A DNA stretch of 64,000 nucleotides from Phaeocystidibacter sp965659415 (GTDB lineage: Bacteria > Bacteroidota > Bacteroidia > Flavobacteriales > Schleiferiaceae), in the NCBI GenBank assembly GCA_965659415.1, contig CBFHVA010000015.1, positions 1 through 64,000 on the forward strand, in the 5' to 3' direction. The translations under genes and the position numbers were made by a program. The notes below the pieces were generated by a model that was not told the origin of the DNA, did not search any database, and saw nothing but the letters and a program-made list of their open reading frames with translations. This document shows positions 7,070-15,547 of the stretch, in pieces. Every line of letters begins with the position of its first letter. The stretch's first letter is position 1.

Positions 7070-9091
7070 TTACTCTCCGTCTTCCATATCTTTCTTCAAT
7101 TGAGCAAGTGCATCGAGGTCACCCAAGGTAGTCTTCTCAACATTCTGAGCTACTTTCTTAGGTGCGCGAGCTTTGCCTGATTTCGCGTTATCATCAGCTG
7201 GGATGTCATCAGCGCTTGTGCCCATATCCTTGTGTAGTTGGGTATGAGAAACAACGATACGACGAGCGTCTTTGCTGAATTCGATCACTTTGAATTCAAG
7301 TGTTTCACCCTTTTTAATTTGAGTGCCGTCCTCTTTGTGAGTGTGGCGCCCCGGGCAGAAACCTTCAACTCCGAAAGTTTCGAACATGATGTTCGCTCCT
7401 TTGTCGAATACATCGATAACATTTCCTTCGTGTGTGCTACCTACAGTAAATACTGCTTCGTAGTTATCCCAAGGATTCTCTTGAACTTGCTTGTGACCAA
7501 GGCTCAAGCGACGGTTCTCTGTATCTACTTCAAGAACTTTCACTTCCAACTCAGCACCGATGCTGGTGAACTCACTTGGGTGCTTGATTTTCTTCGTCCA
7601 TGAAAGGTCAGAAATGTGGATCAAACCATCGATTCCCTCTTCCAATTCAACGAATACACCAAAGTTTGTAAAGTTGCGAACCACACCTTTGTGCTGGCTA
7701 GCGTTCGGATACTTAGTCTGGATATCAGCCCAAGGATCTGGAGTAAGTTGCTTCATGCCCAAAGACATCTTGCGATCTTCGCGATCCAAAGTGAGAACAG
7801 TTGCCTCTACTTCGTCTCCTACCTTCACAAAGTCTTGTGCGCTGCGAAGGTGTGTACTCCAGCTCATTTCTGATACGTGGATCAAACCTTCAACACCTGG
7901 CTGTACTTCTACGAATGCACCGTAGTCAGCAAGAACAACCACTTTTCCTTTCACCTTATCACCTACTGATAGTTCTTCGCTAAGCGCGTCCCAAGGGTGA
8001 GCAGCAAGCTGCTTGATGCCCAATTGGATACGAGTCTTGGCCTCGTCGAAGTCCAAGATAACCACGTTGAGTTTCTCGTCGAGCTCAACCACTTCAGATG
8101 GGTGATTGATACGGCTCCAGCTGAGGTCGGTAATGTGTACCAATCCGTCAACACCACCAAGGTCGATGAACACACCGTAAGAAGTAATATTCTTAACCAC
8201 ACCTTCGAGTACTTGACCTTTCTCAAGCTGAGCAATAATCTTACGCTTCTGTTCTTCAAGATCGGCTTCGATAAGCGCCTTGTGAGAAACAACTACGTTT
8301 TTGAACTCTTGATTGATCTTAACAATCTTGAATTCCATTGTCTTATCAACGTATGCGTCGTAGTCACGGATAGGCTTCACATCAATCTGTGAACCTGGCA
8401 AGAATGCCTCGAGCCCGAATACGTCAACGATCATACCACCTTTGGTGCGGCACTTCACGTAACCGTTAACTACTTCTTCAGCTTCGTGAGCTTCGTTCAC
8501 ACGGTCCCATGCCTTGATAGAACGAGCCTTGCGGTGTGAAAGAACGAGCTGACCATACTTGTCTTCTTGCTTGTCAACGAGTACTTCTACTTCGTCGCCA
8601 ACCTTAAGACCTGGGTTATAACGGAATTCGTTGAGTGAAACCACACCTTCCGACTTAGAAGCAATATCGATGATTGCGTCGCGGTCAGTGAGAGTAACCA
8701 CCTTACCGTTTACCACTTGATGTTCAACGGAAGAACCGAGTGTATCTTCATACATCGTAGCCAACTCGTCGTACTTCTCACCACGCTTGATGGTGCCTGA
8801 CTCGTAAGCGTCCCAGTCGAATTCAGTTTCTTGTTCTGGAGTAAGGTCTACTTCCTCTTCTGAATCATCCTCTGCCTCAACTTCTTCGGCAACTGGAGCC
8901 TCTTCCTTTTTAGGGGCAGCCTTCTTTTTAGGAGCAGCTTTCTTGGCTGGAGCTTTTTTCTCCGCCTTCGGAGCTTCTTCTACTTTCTCTTCTGTAGCTG
9001 CTTCTTCAGTTGCAGGAGCTTCTGCAGCAACTACTTTTTCTTCGGCCTTTTCAGCTTTCGCTTCAGCAGCCTTTTTGTTTTCTTCTGCCAT
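7070..9091 (-). CDS. rpsA: 30S ribosomal protein S1
   Basis: 673 residues. It binds mRNA at the 30S subunit and helps translation start, which matters in Bacteroidota because their Shine-Dalgarno signals are weak. Six S1 (OB-fold) repeats are visible after residue about 125: a degenerate first one, a second (GYVKCRTKGGMIVDV), then three canonical ones (GVVKNITSYGVFIDL, GKVVVLADYGAFVEV, GVVRNFTNFGVFVEL) and a divergent last one (GNVIDVFDKGANIMF). The first about 90 residues are a low-complexity tail of Ala, Lys and Glu (AEKAEEK, PAKKAAPKK), probably disordered, and the C-terminus also carries a charged tail. The gene is a single unit with its own promoter (9214-9244) and terminator. Confidence 0.96.
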   Translation of the reverse strand: MAEENKKAAEAKAEKAEEKVVAAEAPATEEAATEEKVEEAPKAEKKAPAKKAAPKKKAAPKKEEAPVAEEVEAEDDSEEEVDLTPEQETEFDWDAYESGTIKRGEKYDELATMYEDTLGSSVEHQVVNGKVVTLTDRDAIIDIASKSEGVVSLNEFRYNPGLKVGDEVEVLVDKQEDKYGQLVLSHRKARSIKAWDRVNEAHEAEEVVNGYVKCRTKGGMIVDVFGLEAFLPGSQIDVKPIRDYDAYVDKTMEFKIVKINQEFKNVVVSHKALIEADLEEQKRKIIAQLEKGQVLEGVVKNITSYGVFIDLGGVDGLVHITDLSWSRINHPSEVVELDEKLNVVILDFDEAKTRIQLGIKQLAAHPWDALSEELSVGDKVKGKVVVLADYGAFVEVQPGVEGLIHVSEMSWSTHLRSAQDFVKVGDEVEATVLTLDREDRKMSLGMKQLTPDPWADIQTKYPNASQHKGVVRNFTNFGVFVELEEGIDGLIHISDLSWTKKIKHPSEFTSIGAELEVKVLEVDTENRRLSLGHKQVQENPWDNYEAVFTVGSTHEGNVIDVFDKGANIMFETFGVEGFCPGRHTHKEDGTQIKKGETLEFKVIEFSKDARRIVVSHTQLHKDMGTSADDIPADDNAKSGKARAPKKVAQNVEKTTLGDLDALAQLKKDMEDGE

Positions 9092-9213
9092 GTGGCAAAA
9101 ATGCTTTTGTATCCCGCGCCGATTAGCTTAAGAGAAAACATCGGGAGACGTTTTACATCATGTTGAAAATCACCTTCTTTCCTGCTAATCACAATCCCCG
9201 GAAAAAAGGGCTG

Positions 9214-9244
9214 CAAATATACGATTCTTTCCTCCGGAAAACAA
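9214..9244 (-). promoter_or_regulatory. rpsA promoter
   Basis: Minus strand TTG-N20-TATATTTG, an exact match to the Bacteroidota promoter form. It lies about 120 bases before the rpsA start codon, which leaves a long 5' leader. Confidence 0.8.
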
Positions 9245-9290
9245 TGGAACGATGCGACTAATTCGCTCAGCGACAAATGGATGGTTTAAT

Positions 9291-9327
9291 GGATTGTCAG
9301 ACTTAAAGACTAATGGACTGATGGACT
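9291..9327. repeat. Dispersed intergenic repeat, copy 1
   Basis: Read on the minus strand it begins AAGTCCATCAGTCC and ends CTGACAATCC. The same opening and closing words occur in the same order at 45919-45956. Both copies lie in gene-free DNA. No coding meaning is seen. Confidence 0.5.
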
Positions 9328-9380
9328 TGAGGATTTGGTGACTCATTCGTTAGATCGACGGACACTGCGCTGTGCTTTAA

Positions 9381-9442
9381 CCTGCCGTAAGGCAGGGGAC
9401 CTTTTACCGCCGCCAGGCGAGTAACCTTTCCAAGCCGAAGGC
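9381..9442. repeat. Short hairpin array, small copy
   Basis: Three successive small palindromes with different arms: CCTGCC-GTAA-GGCAGG (9381-9396), CGCC-GCCA-GGCG (9408-9419) and GCC-GAA-GGC (9434-9442). The linkers between and after them contain ACCTTT or ACCTTC. The layout is the same as the larger array at 57665-57790. The surrounding gene-free stretch 9092-9521 otherwise holds only the rpsA promoter and the gltA terminator; a 72-codon frame across the array (9303-9521, minus) looks like an accident. Confidence 0.6.
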
Positions 9443-9467
9443 GCAGGACCTTCCAACCTTCAGGAAC

Positions 9468-9498
9468 AAAAAAATCCCCATCATTGCTGACAGGGATT
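9468..9498 (-). terminator. Intrinsic terminator of gltA
   Basis: On the minus strand AATCCC, loop, GGGGATT running into a run of T, 24 bases after the gltA stop. The stem is short (6 base pairs). Confidence 0.7.
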
Positions 9499-9521
9499 CT
9501 CGTATCACTAAGTTCGAACAA

Positions 9522-10826
9522 TTACTTCGCGAACCTTTCCTTTAACAAGGCGGTAGTTGTAGAGCCCGGTCTTTCGAGCGGGAATCCCAATGCGCGGTCC
9601 CAAATCATATTGGCCATGGTTCCCAATGAACGAGCTACCCCGAAGAGAACTGTATAGAAGTCGTATTCAGTAAGTCCGTAATGCATCAACAACTGTCCAG
9701 AGTGAGCATCAACGTTAGGCCAAGGGTTCTTCACCTTACCTGTAGCACTTAAAATGTCAGGTACCACTTCGTAGATACGGCTCACAATCAAGAACATCTC
9801 ATCATGTGGCATATGCTCCAAAGCAAACTTGCGTTGTGCTTCGTAACGTGGGTCTGTTTTACGCAATACCGCGTGACCAAATCCTGGAATAACCTTCCCT
9901 TCTGATAAGGTCTTGCGACAGTAATTCGCAATTTGCTCTTTGGATGGAAGTCCTCCTCCTAGCTCATCACGCATTGCCATAATCCAGCGAATCACTTCCT
10001 GGTTAGCCAAACCGTGCAATGGTCCGGCCAAACCGTTCATGCCTGCAGCGAAGCTCAAGTAAGCATCGCTGAGCGCCGAACCTACAAGTTTCACAGTATG
10101 AGCCGAAACATTCCCCCCCTCGTGATCCGAGTGGATGGTCATATACAGTCTCATCAGCTCTTTAAACTCTTCGCTATCAAAACCAAGCATGTGCGCGAAG
10201 TTACCTGCCCAATCCAACTTTGGATCTGGTTCGATGTGCTCTCCGTTGTGGTATACACGACGATAGATATAAGCCGCCACACGAGGAAGACGCGCGATGA
10301 GGTTCATAGCATCTTCGTAAGTAGGCATCCAATACTCACTCTTGTGAATACCGTGACGGTACGCACGAGCAAATTCGCTCTCTGTGCGCAAGGCCATAAT
10401 ACCAGCAGTAAACTGAGTCATAGGATGCGCGCTTTGTGGAAGTGAATCAATCACTTTGAAAACGTGCGGTGGAACGATTGAACGGCGAGCCCAATTGTTC
10501 GACAAACGACGAACTTCATCGTCATTTGGAATTTCGTTCATCAACATCAAGTGAAAAATCCCCTCTGGAAGAGGCTCATACCCACCCGGCATTTTAGGCA
10601 GCTTATCCTGTAATTCAGGAATAGAATACCCTCGAAAACGAATACCCTCTTCTGGATCGAGCTTTGAGGTTTCACAGATAAGAGCCGGCATTCCTCGCAT
10701 ACCTTGGTACAACTGTGACACCTTGATTTCACCCAATACCTCGTCGCCGTGTTGTGAAATGAAATCTTTAACCTCCTTTTGGGCGTCCCCTACTTTGGAG
10801 CTAAAATGTTCTTTAATCTTATCCAT
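9522..10826 (-). CDS. gltA: Citrate synthase, eukaryote-like (Si) type
   Basis: Condenses acetyl-CoA and oxaloacetate to citrate at the entry of the TCA cycle. 434 residues. Catalytic residues are in place: His in PLHGLANQEV, His in GFGHAVLRKTDPR and Asp in NVDAHSG. The sequence resembles the mitochondrial enzyme rather than the hexameric NADH-inhibited enzyme of enterobacteria: GIRFRGYSIPE, HPMTQFTAGI, SEFARAYRHGI and LSDAYLSFAAGMNGLAGPLHG are all close to the eukaryotic form. It lies 10 bases after eno in a carA-eno-gltA unit downstream of the ribosomal operon, and ends at an intrinsic terminator. Confidence 0.95.
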   Translation of the reverse strand: MDKIKEHFSSKVGDAQKEVKDFISQHGDEVLGEIKVSQLYQGMRGMPALICETSKLDPEEGIRFRGYSIPELQDKLPKMPGGYEPLPEGIFHLMLMNEIPNDDEVRRLSNNWARRSIVPPHVFKVIDSLPQSAHPMTQFTAGIMALRTESEFARAYRHGIHKSEYWMPTYEDAMNLIARLPRVAAYIYRRVYHNGEHIEPDPKLDWAGNFAHMLGFDSEEFKELMRLYMTIHSDHEGGNVSAHTVKLVGSALSDAYLSFAAGMNGLAGPLHGLANQEVIRWIMAMRDELGGGLPSKEQIANYCRKTLSEGKVIPGFGHAVLRKTDPRYEAQRKFALEHMPHDEMFLIVSRIYEVVPDILSATGKVKNPWPNVDAHSGQLLMHYGLTEYDFYTVLFGVARSLGTMANMIWDRALGFPLERPGSTTTALLKERFAK

Positions 10827-10836
10827 GTGAGCCTTA

Positions 10837-12126
10837 TTATTTGATGTATTTGAAGTTCTTACCTTGGTAAGTAGCTGTTCCCGCTAGCGCCTCTTCAATG
10901 CGCAATAGCTGATTGTACTTTGCCATTCTATCCGAACGTGAGGCAGATCCTGTTTTGATTTGTCCTGTATTCAATGCTACGGCAAGATCAGCAATCGTGC
11001 TGTCTTCCGTTTCACCTGAGCGGTGACTCATCACGCAGGTATACCCGTTGTTCTGAGCTAGCGTTACTGTGTTAATGGTTTCGGTCAATGTTCCAATTTG
11101 GTTTACCTTAATTAGAACACTGTTACCAACGCCTTGTTCAATGCCTTGCTGAACTCTTTCTTCGTTGGTCACGAACAAGTCGTCACCCACCAACTGTACT
11201 TTATCTCCGATGGCTGCAGTGAGCTTGGCCCATCCTTCCCAGTCATCTTCATCAAGTCCATCTTCAATGGAAATGATCGGATATTTTTCCGTCCATTCCG
11301 TCCAGTATTCAACCATCTGATCCGATGTCATTTCTCGACCATCACTCTTTCTAAACACGTACACGCCTCTTTCCTTGTCATAGAGCTCTGAAATAGCAGC
11401 GTCCATAGCAATCCAAACATCTACACCAGGCTTGTAACCCGCTTTTTCAATGGCTTCAAGAACGGTTTCGATTGCCTCTTCATTCGATTGAATATTCGGA
11501 GCAAAACCGCCTTCATCCCCTACGTTGGTGCTGTAGCCTTTAGACTTCAACACGGCCTTTAGGTGGTGGAAGATTTCGGTTCCCATGCGTAGCCCTTCAC
11601 TGAAAGAAGCAGCTCCGAATGGCATCACCATGAATTCTTGGAAATCGATGGCATTGTCTGCGTGCTCGCCTCCGTTCAGAATGTTCATCATAGGAACGGG
11701 CAGCTGGCGAGCATTAACGCCACCTACATAGTTGAACAACGACTGATTTTTCTCGTCGGCAGCAGCTTTTGCTACCGCCAAAGAAACCGCCAAAATTGCG
11801 TTTGCTCCGAGGTTCGCCTTGTTGGGAGTTCCATCGAGCGCAATCATTGCATAATCAATGCCCGCTTGATCCTCCACTGGAAAACCAACTAGTTCTTCAG
11901 CGATAGGTCCGTTAACATTTTCGATAGCTTGAAGAACGCCCTTACCCATGTAAGTACTCTTATCACCATCGCGAAGCTCAACAGCTTCGTGAATACCGGT
12001 TGATGCTCCCGAAGGGACAGCTGCTCTACCCATTGCTCCGATGTCGGTTAGCACATCAACTTCAATGGTTGGATTCCCTCTAGAATCGAGAATTTGTCTT
12101 GCGTGAATTGCTGTAATATGAGGCAT
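10837..12126 (-). CDS. eno: Enolase
   Basis: Converts 2-phosphoglycerate to phosphoenolpyruvate; dimeric magnesium enzyme of glycolysis, also a usual component of RNA-degrading complexes in some bacteria. 429 residues, normal length. Motifs: ILDSRGNPT at the start, GASTGIHEAVELRD for the flexible loop, GDEGGFAPN with the catalytic Glu region, SIEDGLDEDDW for a metal ligand, LVGDDLFVTN and the signature SHRSGETED near the C-terminus. Middle gene of carA-eno-gltA, 14 bases after carA. Together with gpmI at the left of the window it supplies two consecutive glycolytic steps. Confidence 0.98.
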   Translation of the reverse strand: MPHITAIHARQILDSRGNPTIEVDVLTDIGAMGRAAVPSGASTGIHEAVELRDGDKSTYMGKGVLQAIENVNGPIAEELVGFPVEDQAGIDYAMIALDGTPNKANLGANAILAVSLAVAKAAADEKNQSLFNYVGGVNARQLPVPMMNILNGGEHADNAIDFQEFMVMPFGAASFSEGLRMGTEIFHHLKAVLKSKGYSTNVGDEGGFAPNIQSNEEAIETVLEAIEKAGYKPGVDVWIAMDAAISELYDKERGVYVFRKSDGREMTSDQMVEYWTEWTEKYPIISIEDGLDEDDWEGWAKLTAAIGDKVQLVGDDLFVTNEERVQQGIEQGVGNSVLIKVNQIGTLTETINTVTLAQNNGYTCVMSHRSGETEDSTIADLAVALNTGQIKTGSASRSDRMAKYNQLLRIEEALAGTATYQGKNFKYIK

Positions 12127-12140
12127 AGTATTTGTTTTAA

Positions 12141-13253
12141 TTAGGCCTCAACGGCCGATTTCATGTTTGATACAAATTGGTCAAACAAGTAACGGGCATC
12201 GTTCGGACCAGGACCTGCTTCTGGGTGGTATTGTACCGAGAATACAGGTTTGTCGTTTCGAGCGATGCCGGCAACGGTTCCGTCATTCAAATGCACATGG
12301 GTTAGATCTACGTAATCAGCATTCTCAACATCCTCTAGCTTCACTGCAAAGCCGTGGTTTTGAGAAGTGATTTCACCCTTACCGGTGATGAGGTTCTTGA
12401 TAGGATGGTTAATTCCACGGTGACCATTGTACATCTTGTAGGTGGTTAAGCCAGATGCAAGAGCTACCATTTGGTGTCCCAGACAAATTCCAAAAACGGG
12501 AATTCCACTATCAATCAATTTCTTTGCTTCTTCTACTACTCCACTCATCGCCGCCGGGTCACCGGGACCGTTCGACAAGAACAATCCGTCGGGATTAGAA
12601 TCGAGCAATACTTGGGCTGGAGTGTCCCAAGGGTATACGGTTACTTGGCAATCCCTAGATATGAGGTTGCGCAGGATATTCTTCTTGATGCCTAAATCGA
12701 GAGCGGCTACTTTGAAAGGCGCGTCATCATTACCTACCACATACTTTTCTGTGGTACTCACCTTTGACGAAAGCTCCAAACCTTCCATGCTTGGCACTTT
12801 GGCTAGTTCAGCTTTAAGCTCATCAATATCTGTGATTTCAGTTGAGATAATCGCGTTCATAGCACCAGAGTCCCGGATGTGTCGAACGAGCGCACGCGTA
12901 TCTACATCACAAATAGCCACCTTGTTATTCTCTTTGAAGTAATCATAGAGCGTATGATCAGCGGCTGGACGACTTTGGTGCGTTGAGAAATTCTTGCAAA
13001 CCAAGCCGGCGATTTTCACACCTTCACTTTCTACCTCTTCCTGGGATGTTCCATAGTTCCCGATGTGAGCAGTTGCTGTTACCATCAACTGACCAAAGTA
13101 ACTTGGATCAGTAAAGATCTCTTGGTAACCCGTCATACCGGTATTGAAACAGATTTCTCCCCAAGCGGTTCCGTCGAGCCCTGTTGAGCGACCATAAAAC
13201 ACTGTACCGTCTTGGAGAACCAGTACTGCAGGTTTTCGTGATTCGTATGCCAT
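12141..13253 (-). CDS. carA: Carbamoyl-phosphate synthase small (glutamine amidotransferase) subunit
   Basis: Hydrolyses glutamine and channels ammonia to CarB for carbamoyl phosphate, the precursor of pyrimidines and arginine. 370 residues. The N-terminal half is the CarA-specific domain (FNTGMTGYQEIFTDPSY). The C-terminal half is a class I glutamine amidotransferase with SNGPGDP for the oxyanion region, the nucleophile Cys in GICLGHQM and the His/Glu pair in QYHPEAGPGP. carB is not in the window. The gene follows the rplQ terminator and heads the carA-eno-gltA unit. Confidence 0.97.
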   Translation of the reverse strand: MAYESRKPAVLVLQDGTVFYGRSTGLDGTAWGEICFNTGMTGYQEIFTDPSYFGQLMVTATAHIGNYGTSQEEVESEGVKIAGLVCKNFSTHQSRPAADHTLYDYFKENNKVAICDVDTRALVRHIRDSGAMNAIISTEITDIDELKAELAKVPSMEGLELSSKVSTTEKYVVGNDDAPFKVAALDLGIKKNILRNLISRDCQVTVYPWDTPAQVLLDSNPDGLFLSNGPGDPAAMSGVVEEAKKLIDSGIPVFGICLGHQMVALASGLTTYKMYNGHRGINHPIKNLITGKGEITSQNHGFAVKLEDVENADYVDLTHVHLNDGTVAGIARNDKPVFSVQYHPEAGPGPNDARYLFDQFVSNMKSAVEA

Positions 13254-13276
13254 GAAAATCTATAATTTGAGTAGCA

Positions 13277-13284
13277 CAAAGATA
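13277..13284 (-). promoter_or_regulatory. Possible -7 box for carA-eno-gltA
   Basis: Minus strand TATCTTTG fits TANNTTTG, 24 bases before the carA start and just after the rplQ terminator. No TTG is found at the right distance upstream, so the promoter is only half supported. Confidence 0.45.
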
Positions 13285-13290
13285 CAAGCC

Positions 13291-13326
13291 AAAAAAAAAG
13301 GATAAGACCTAAGTCCTATCCTTTTT
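13291..13326 (-). terminator. Intrinsic terminator closing the ribosomal super-operon
   Basis: Minus strand AGGATAGGAC-loop-GTCTTATCCT followed by nine T, 28 bases after the rplQ stop. The plus strand also has a short T-run, so it may work both ways. It is the only terminator I find between here and rpsL. Confidence 0.85.
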
Positions 13327-13353
13327 ATCTATAAAGCGAATGTCATCCAATGA

Positions 13354-13896
13354 TCACTCACCTTTCTTCTCTTCAGTAGCTTCAGACGCAGTGTCATCTG
13401 CCTTGTTGTCAACTTCTTCTGCCTTTTCAGCAACCGCTTCTTCAGCTTTAACTTCTTCAGCAGGAGCAGCTTCAACTTTCTTACCCGCGCGGCGAGTAGA
13501 CTTCTTCTTAGCTTTCTTCTTCTCGTTAGAGTAGAGGTCATTGAAGTCAACCAACTCAATCATCGCCATTTCGGCATTATCACCTAAACGGTTACCGGTT
13601 TTGATGATGCGAGTGTATCCGCCAGGACGGTCACCAACTTTCACGCTCACTTCGCGGAAAAGCTCAGTAACGGCGCTCTTATTCTGGAGGTAGCGGAACA
13701 CAATACGACGATTATGCGTGCTGTCCTCTTTTGAACGAGTGATCAAAGGCTCAACGTACTTCTTTAACTCGCGTGCCTTGGCCACGGTTGTGTTGATGCG
13801 TTTGTGTTCGATCAACGAGCAAGCCATATTCGAAAGCATTGCTTTACGGTGAGCTGACTTTCTGCCCAAGTGATTGAATTTCTTACCGTGTCTCAT
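13354..13896 (-). CDS. rplQ: 50S ribosomal protein L17
   Basis: 180 residues. Residues 1-118 are the conserved L17 core (MRHGKKFNHLGRK, then LIEHKRINTT and GDRPGGYTRI). The rest is a low-complexity Ala/Glu/Lys tail (AEEVKAEEAVAEKAEE) not found in the short enterobacterial protein and similar in style to the N-terminal tail of S1 in this window. Last gene of the super-operon, 6 bases after rpoA. Confidence 0.97.
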   Translation of the reverse strand: MRHGKKFNHLGRKSAHRKAMLSNMACSLIEHKRINTTVAKARELKKYVEPLITRSKEDSTHNRRIVFRYLQNKSAVTELFREVSVKVGDRPGGYTRIIKTGNRLGDNAEMAMIELVDFNDLYSNEKKKAKKKSTRRAGKKVEAAPAEEVKAEEAVAEKAEEVDNKADDTASEATEEKKGE

Positions 13897-13902
13897 TCTC
13901 TT

Positions 13903-14895
13903 TTACTCCTTGTCCAATTTATACTTAGAAATGTCCATTCCAAACTCCAAGCCCTTGTTCTGTACAAGCTCGTCGAGTTCAGTGAGCGACTTCTTACCGA
14001 AGTTTCTGAACTTCATCAAGTCAGCTTTCGTGTAAGTTACAAGGTCACCCAATGTATCTACTTCAGCTGCCTTCAAGCAGTTCAATGCGCGAACAGACAA
14101 GTCAAGGTCTGTAAGCTTCGTCTTGAGCAACTGACGCATGTGAAGGATTTCTTCATCATAGGTATCTGTCTCCTTGCTTTCTTGATCTTCAAGCGTGATA
14201 CGCTCATCACTGAAGAGCATGAAGTGGTGGATCAAGATGTTTGATGCATCCGTCAAAGCTTCTTTAGGATGAATAGAACCGTCAGTAACGATTTCAATCA
14301 AAAGCTTTTCGTAGTCTGTTTTTTGCTCAACACGAAAGTTCTCAATACTGTAACGAACGTTCTTGATAGGCGTGTAAATAGAATCGATAGCAATCGTACC
14401 CATTGCAGCGTCTACCTTTTTGTTCTCTTCAGCTGGAACATAACCACGACCTTTATCGATGGTCAATTCCATTTCGATCTTCACGCTTGAATCCATGTGG
14501 CAGATTACCAAGTCAGGATTCAACACTTGGAAAGCGTTGATGGTACGGGCGATATCGCCAGCAGTAAGTGTGTCTTTTCCAGATACACTCACTTTAACCG
14601 TTTCGCTCTCTTGATCTTCGATTTGGCGCTTGAAGCGAACTTGCTTCAAGTTCAAGACGATTTCGGTAACGTCCTCAACCACACCTTTGATAGTTGAGAA
14701 TTCGTGCTCAACACCGCTGATTTTCACAGATGTGAAAGCGAAACCCTCAAGAGAGGACAAAAGTACGCGGCGTAACGCGTTTCCGATAGTCAAACCATAA
14801 CCGGGCTCAAGTGGACGGAATTCGAACTGACCTTCAGTTTCGGTCGAAGAATTCATGATAACCTTGTCCGGCTTCTGGAAATTCAGGATAGCCAT
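13903..14895 (-). CDS. rpoA: DNA-directed RNA polymerase subunit alpha
   Basis: 330 residues. The N-terminal domain, which dimerises and nucleates core assembly, contains GYGLTIGNALRRVLLSS and ends near residue 230. After an acidic linker (LEDQESKETDTYDEE) comes the C-terminal domain, with LDLSVRALNCLKAAEVDTLGDL and RNFGKKSLTELDEL, which contacts upstream DNA and regulators. I start at MAILNFQKP, the usual Bacteroidota N-terminus, two codons inside the longest frame. Placed between rpsD and rplQ, as in most bacteria. Confidence 0.97.
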   Translation of the reverse strand: MAILNFQKPDKVIMNSSTETEGQFEFRPLEPGYGLTIGNALRRVLLSSLEGFAFTSVKISGVEHEFSTIKGVVEDVTEIVLNLKQVRFKRQIEDQESETVKVSVSGKDTLTAGDIARTINAFQVLNPDLVICHMDSSVKIEMELTIDKGRGYVPAEENKKVDAAMGTIAIDSIYTPIKNVRYSIENFRVEQKTDYEKLLIEIVTDGSIHPKEALTDASNILIHHFMLFSDERITLEDQESKETDTYDEEILHMRQLLKTKLTDLDLSVRALNCLKAAEVDTLGDLVTYTKADLMKFRNFGKKSLTELDELVQNKGLEFGMDISKYKLDKE

Positions 14896-14917
14896 ATGCA
14901 CGATGGGGATTAAAATA

Positions 14918-15523
14918 TTATTTCGAGTACAATTCTACGATCAACTGCTCCTTGATGTTCTCAGGGATCATTACACGCTGCGGAATGCTCACGTACGTAC
15001 CAGTTAGAGTTGAATCGTTAAATTCGATCCACTCATAATCGTTGCTGCGGCTGGCCACAGCCGTTTGTACAACTTCGAGTGACTTTGACTTTTCACGAAC
15101 AGAGATTTGCTCTCCAGGCTTCACGCTGTAGCTAGGGATATTCACGATATCGCCGTTTACTACAATGTGACGGTGTCCTACAAGCTGACGTGCTGCACGA
15201 CGCGTAGGAGCAAGTCCCATGCGGAATACTACGTTGTCAAGGCGTGATTCGCACAACTGCAACAATACCTCACCGGTAATGCCCTTTGAACGAGAAGCTT
15301 TCTCGAACAAGTTGCGGAACTGGCGCTCTAGAATACCGTATGTATACTTAGCCTTTTGCTTCTCTGCCAATTGAACAGCGTATTCTGATTTCTTACCACG
15401 CTTGCGGGCGAAACCATGCTGTCCTGGAGGATACTGACGCTTCTCGTAAGAAGAATCTGGACCAAAGATAGGCTCGCCAAAGCGGCGGGCGATTTTGGTA
15501 ACTGGACCTCTATATCTTGCCAT
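14918..15523 (-). CDS. rpsD: 30S ribosomal protein S4, cysteine-free type
   Basis: Primary 16S rRNA-binding protein that starts assembly of the 30S body. 201 residues. The S4 RNA-binding domain is at LDNVVFRMGLAPTRRAARQLVGH. The N-terminal region, which in some bacteria holds a CxxC zinc site, here reads GEPIFGPDSSYEKRQYPPGQHG without any zinc ligand pair. Within the alpha-operon portion of the cluster, 24 bases after rpsK. Confidence 0.97.
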   Translation of the reverse strand: MARYRGPVTKIARRFGEPIFGPDSSYEKRQYPPGQHGFARKRGKKSEYAVQLAEKQKAKYTYGILERQFRNLFEKASRSKGITGEVLLQLCESRLDNVVFRMGLAPTRRAARQLVGHRHIVVNGDIVNIPSYSVKPGEQISVREKSKSLEVVQTAVASRSNDYEWIEFNDSTLTGTYVSIPQRVMIPENIKEQLIVELYSK

Positions 15524-15547
15524 TTCGTCGGTTCTTTTCTAATTCTA

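Noticed and set aside
9303..9521. 72-codon minus-strand frame between rpsA and gltA
   Set aside because: It runs through the gltA terminator and the hairpin array, has no recognisable domain and no good upstream signal.
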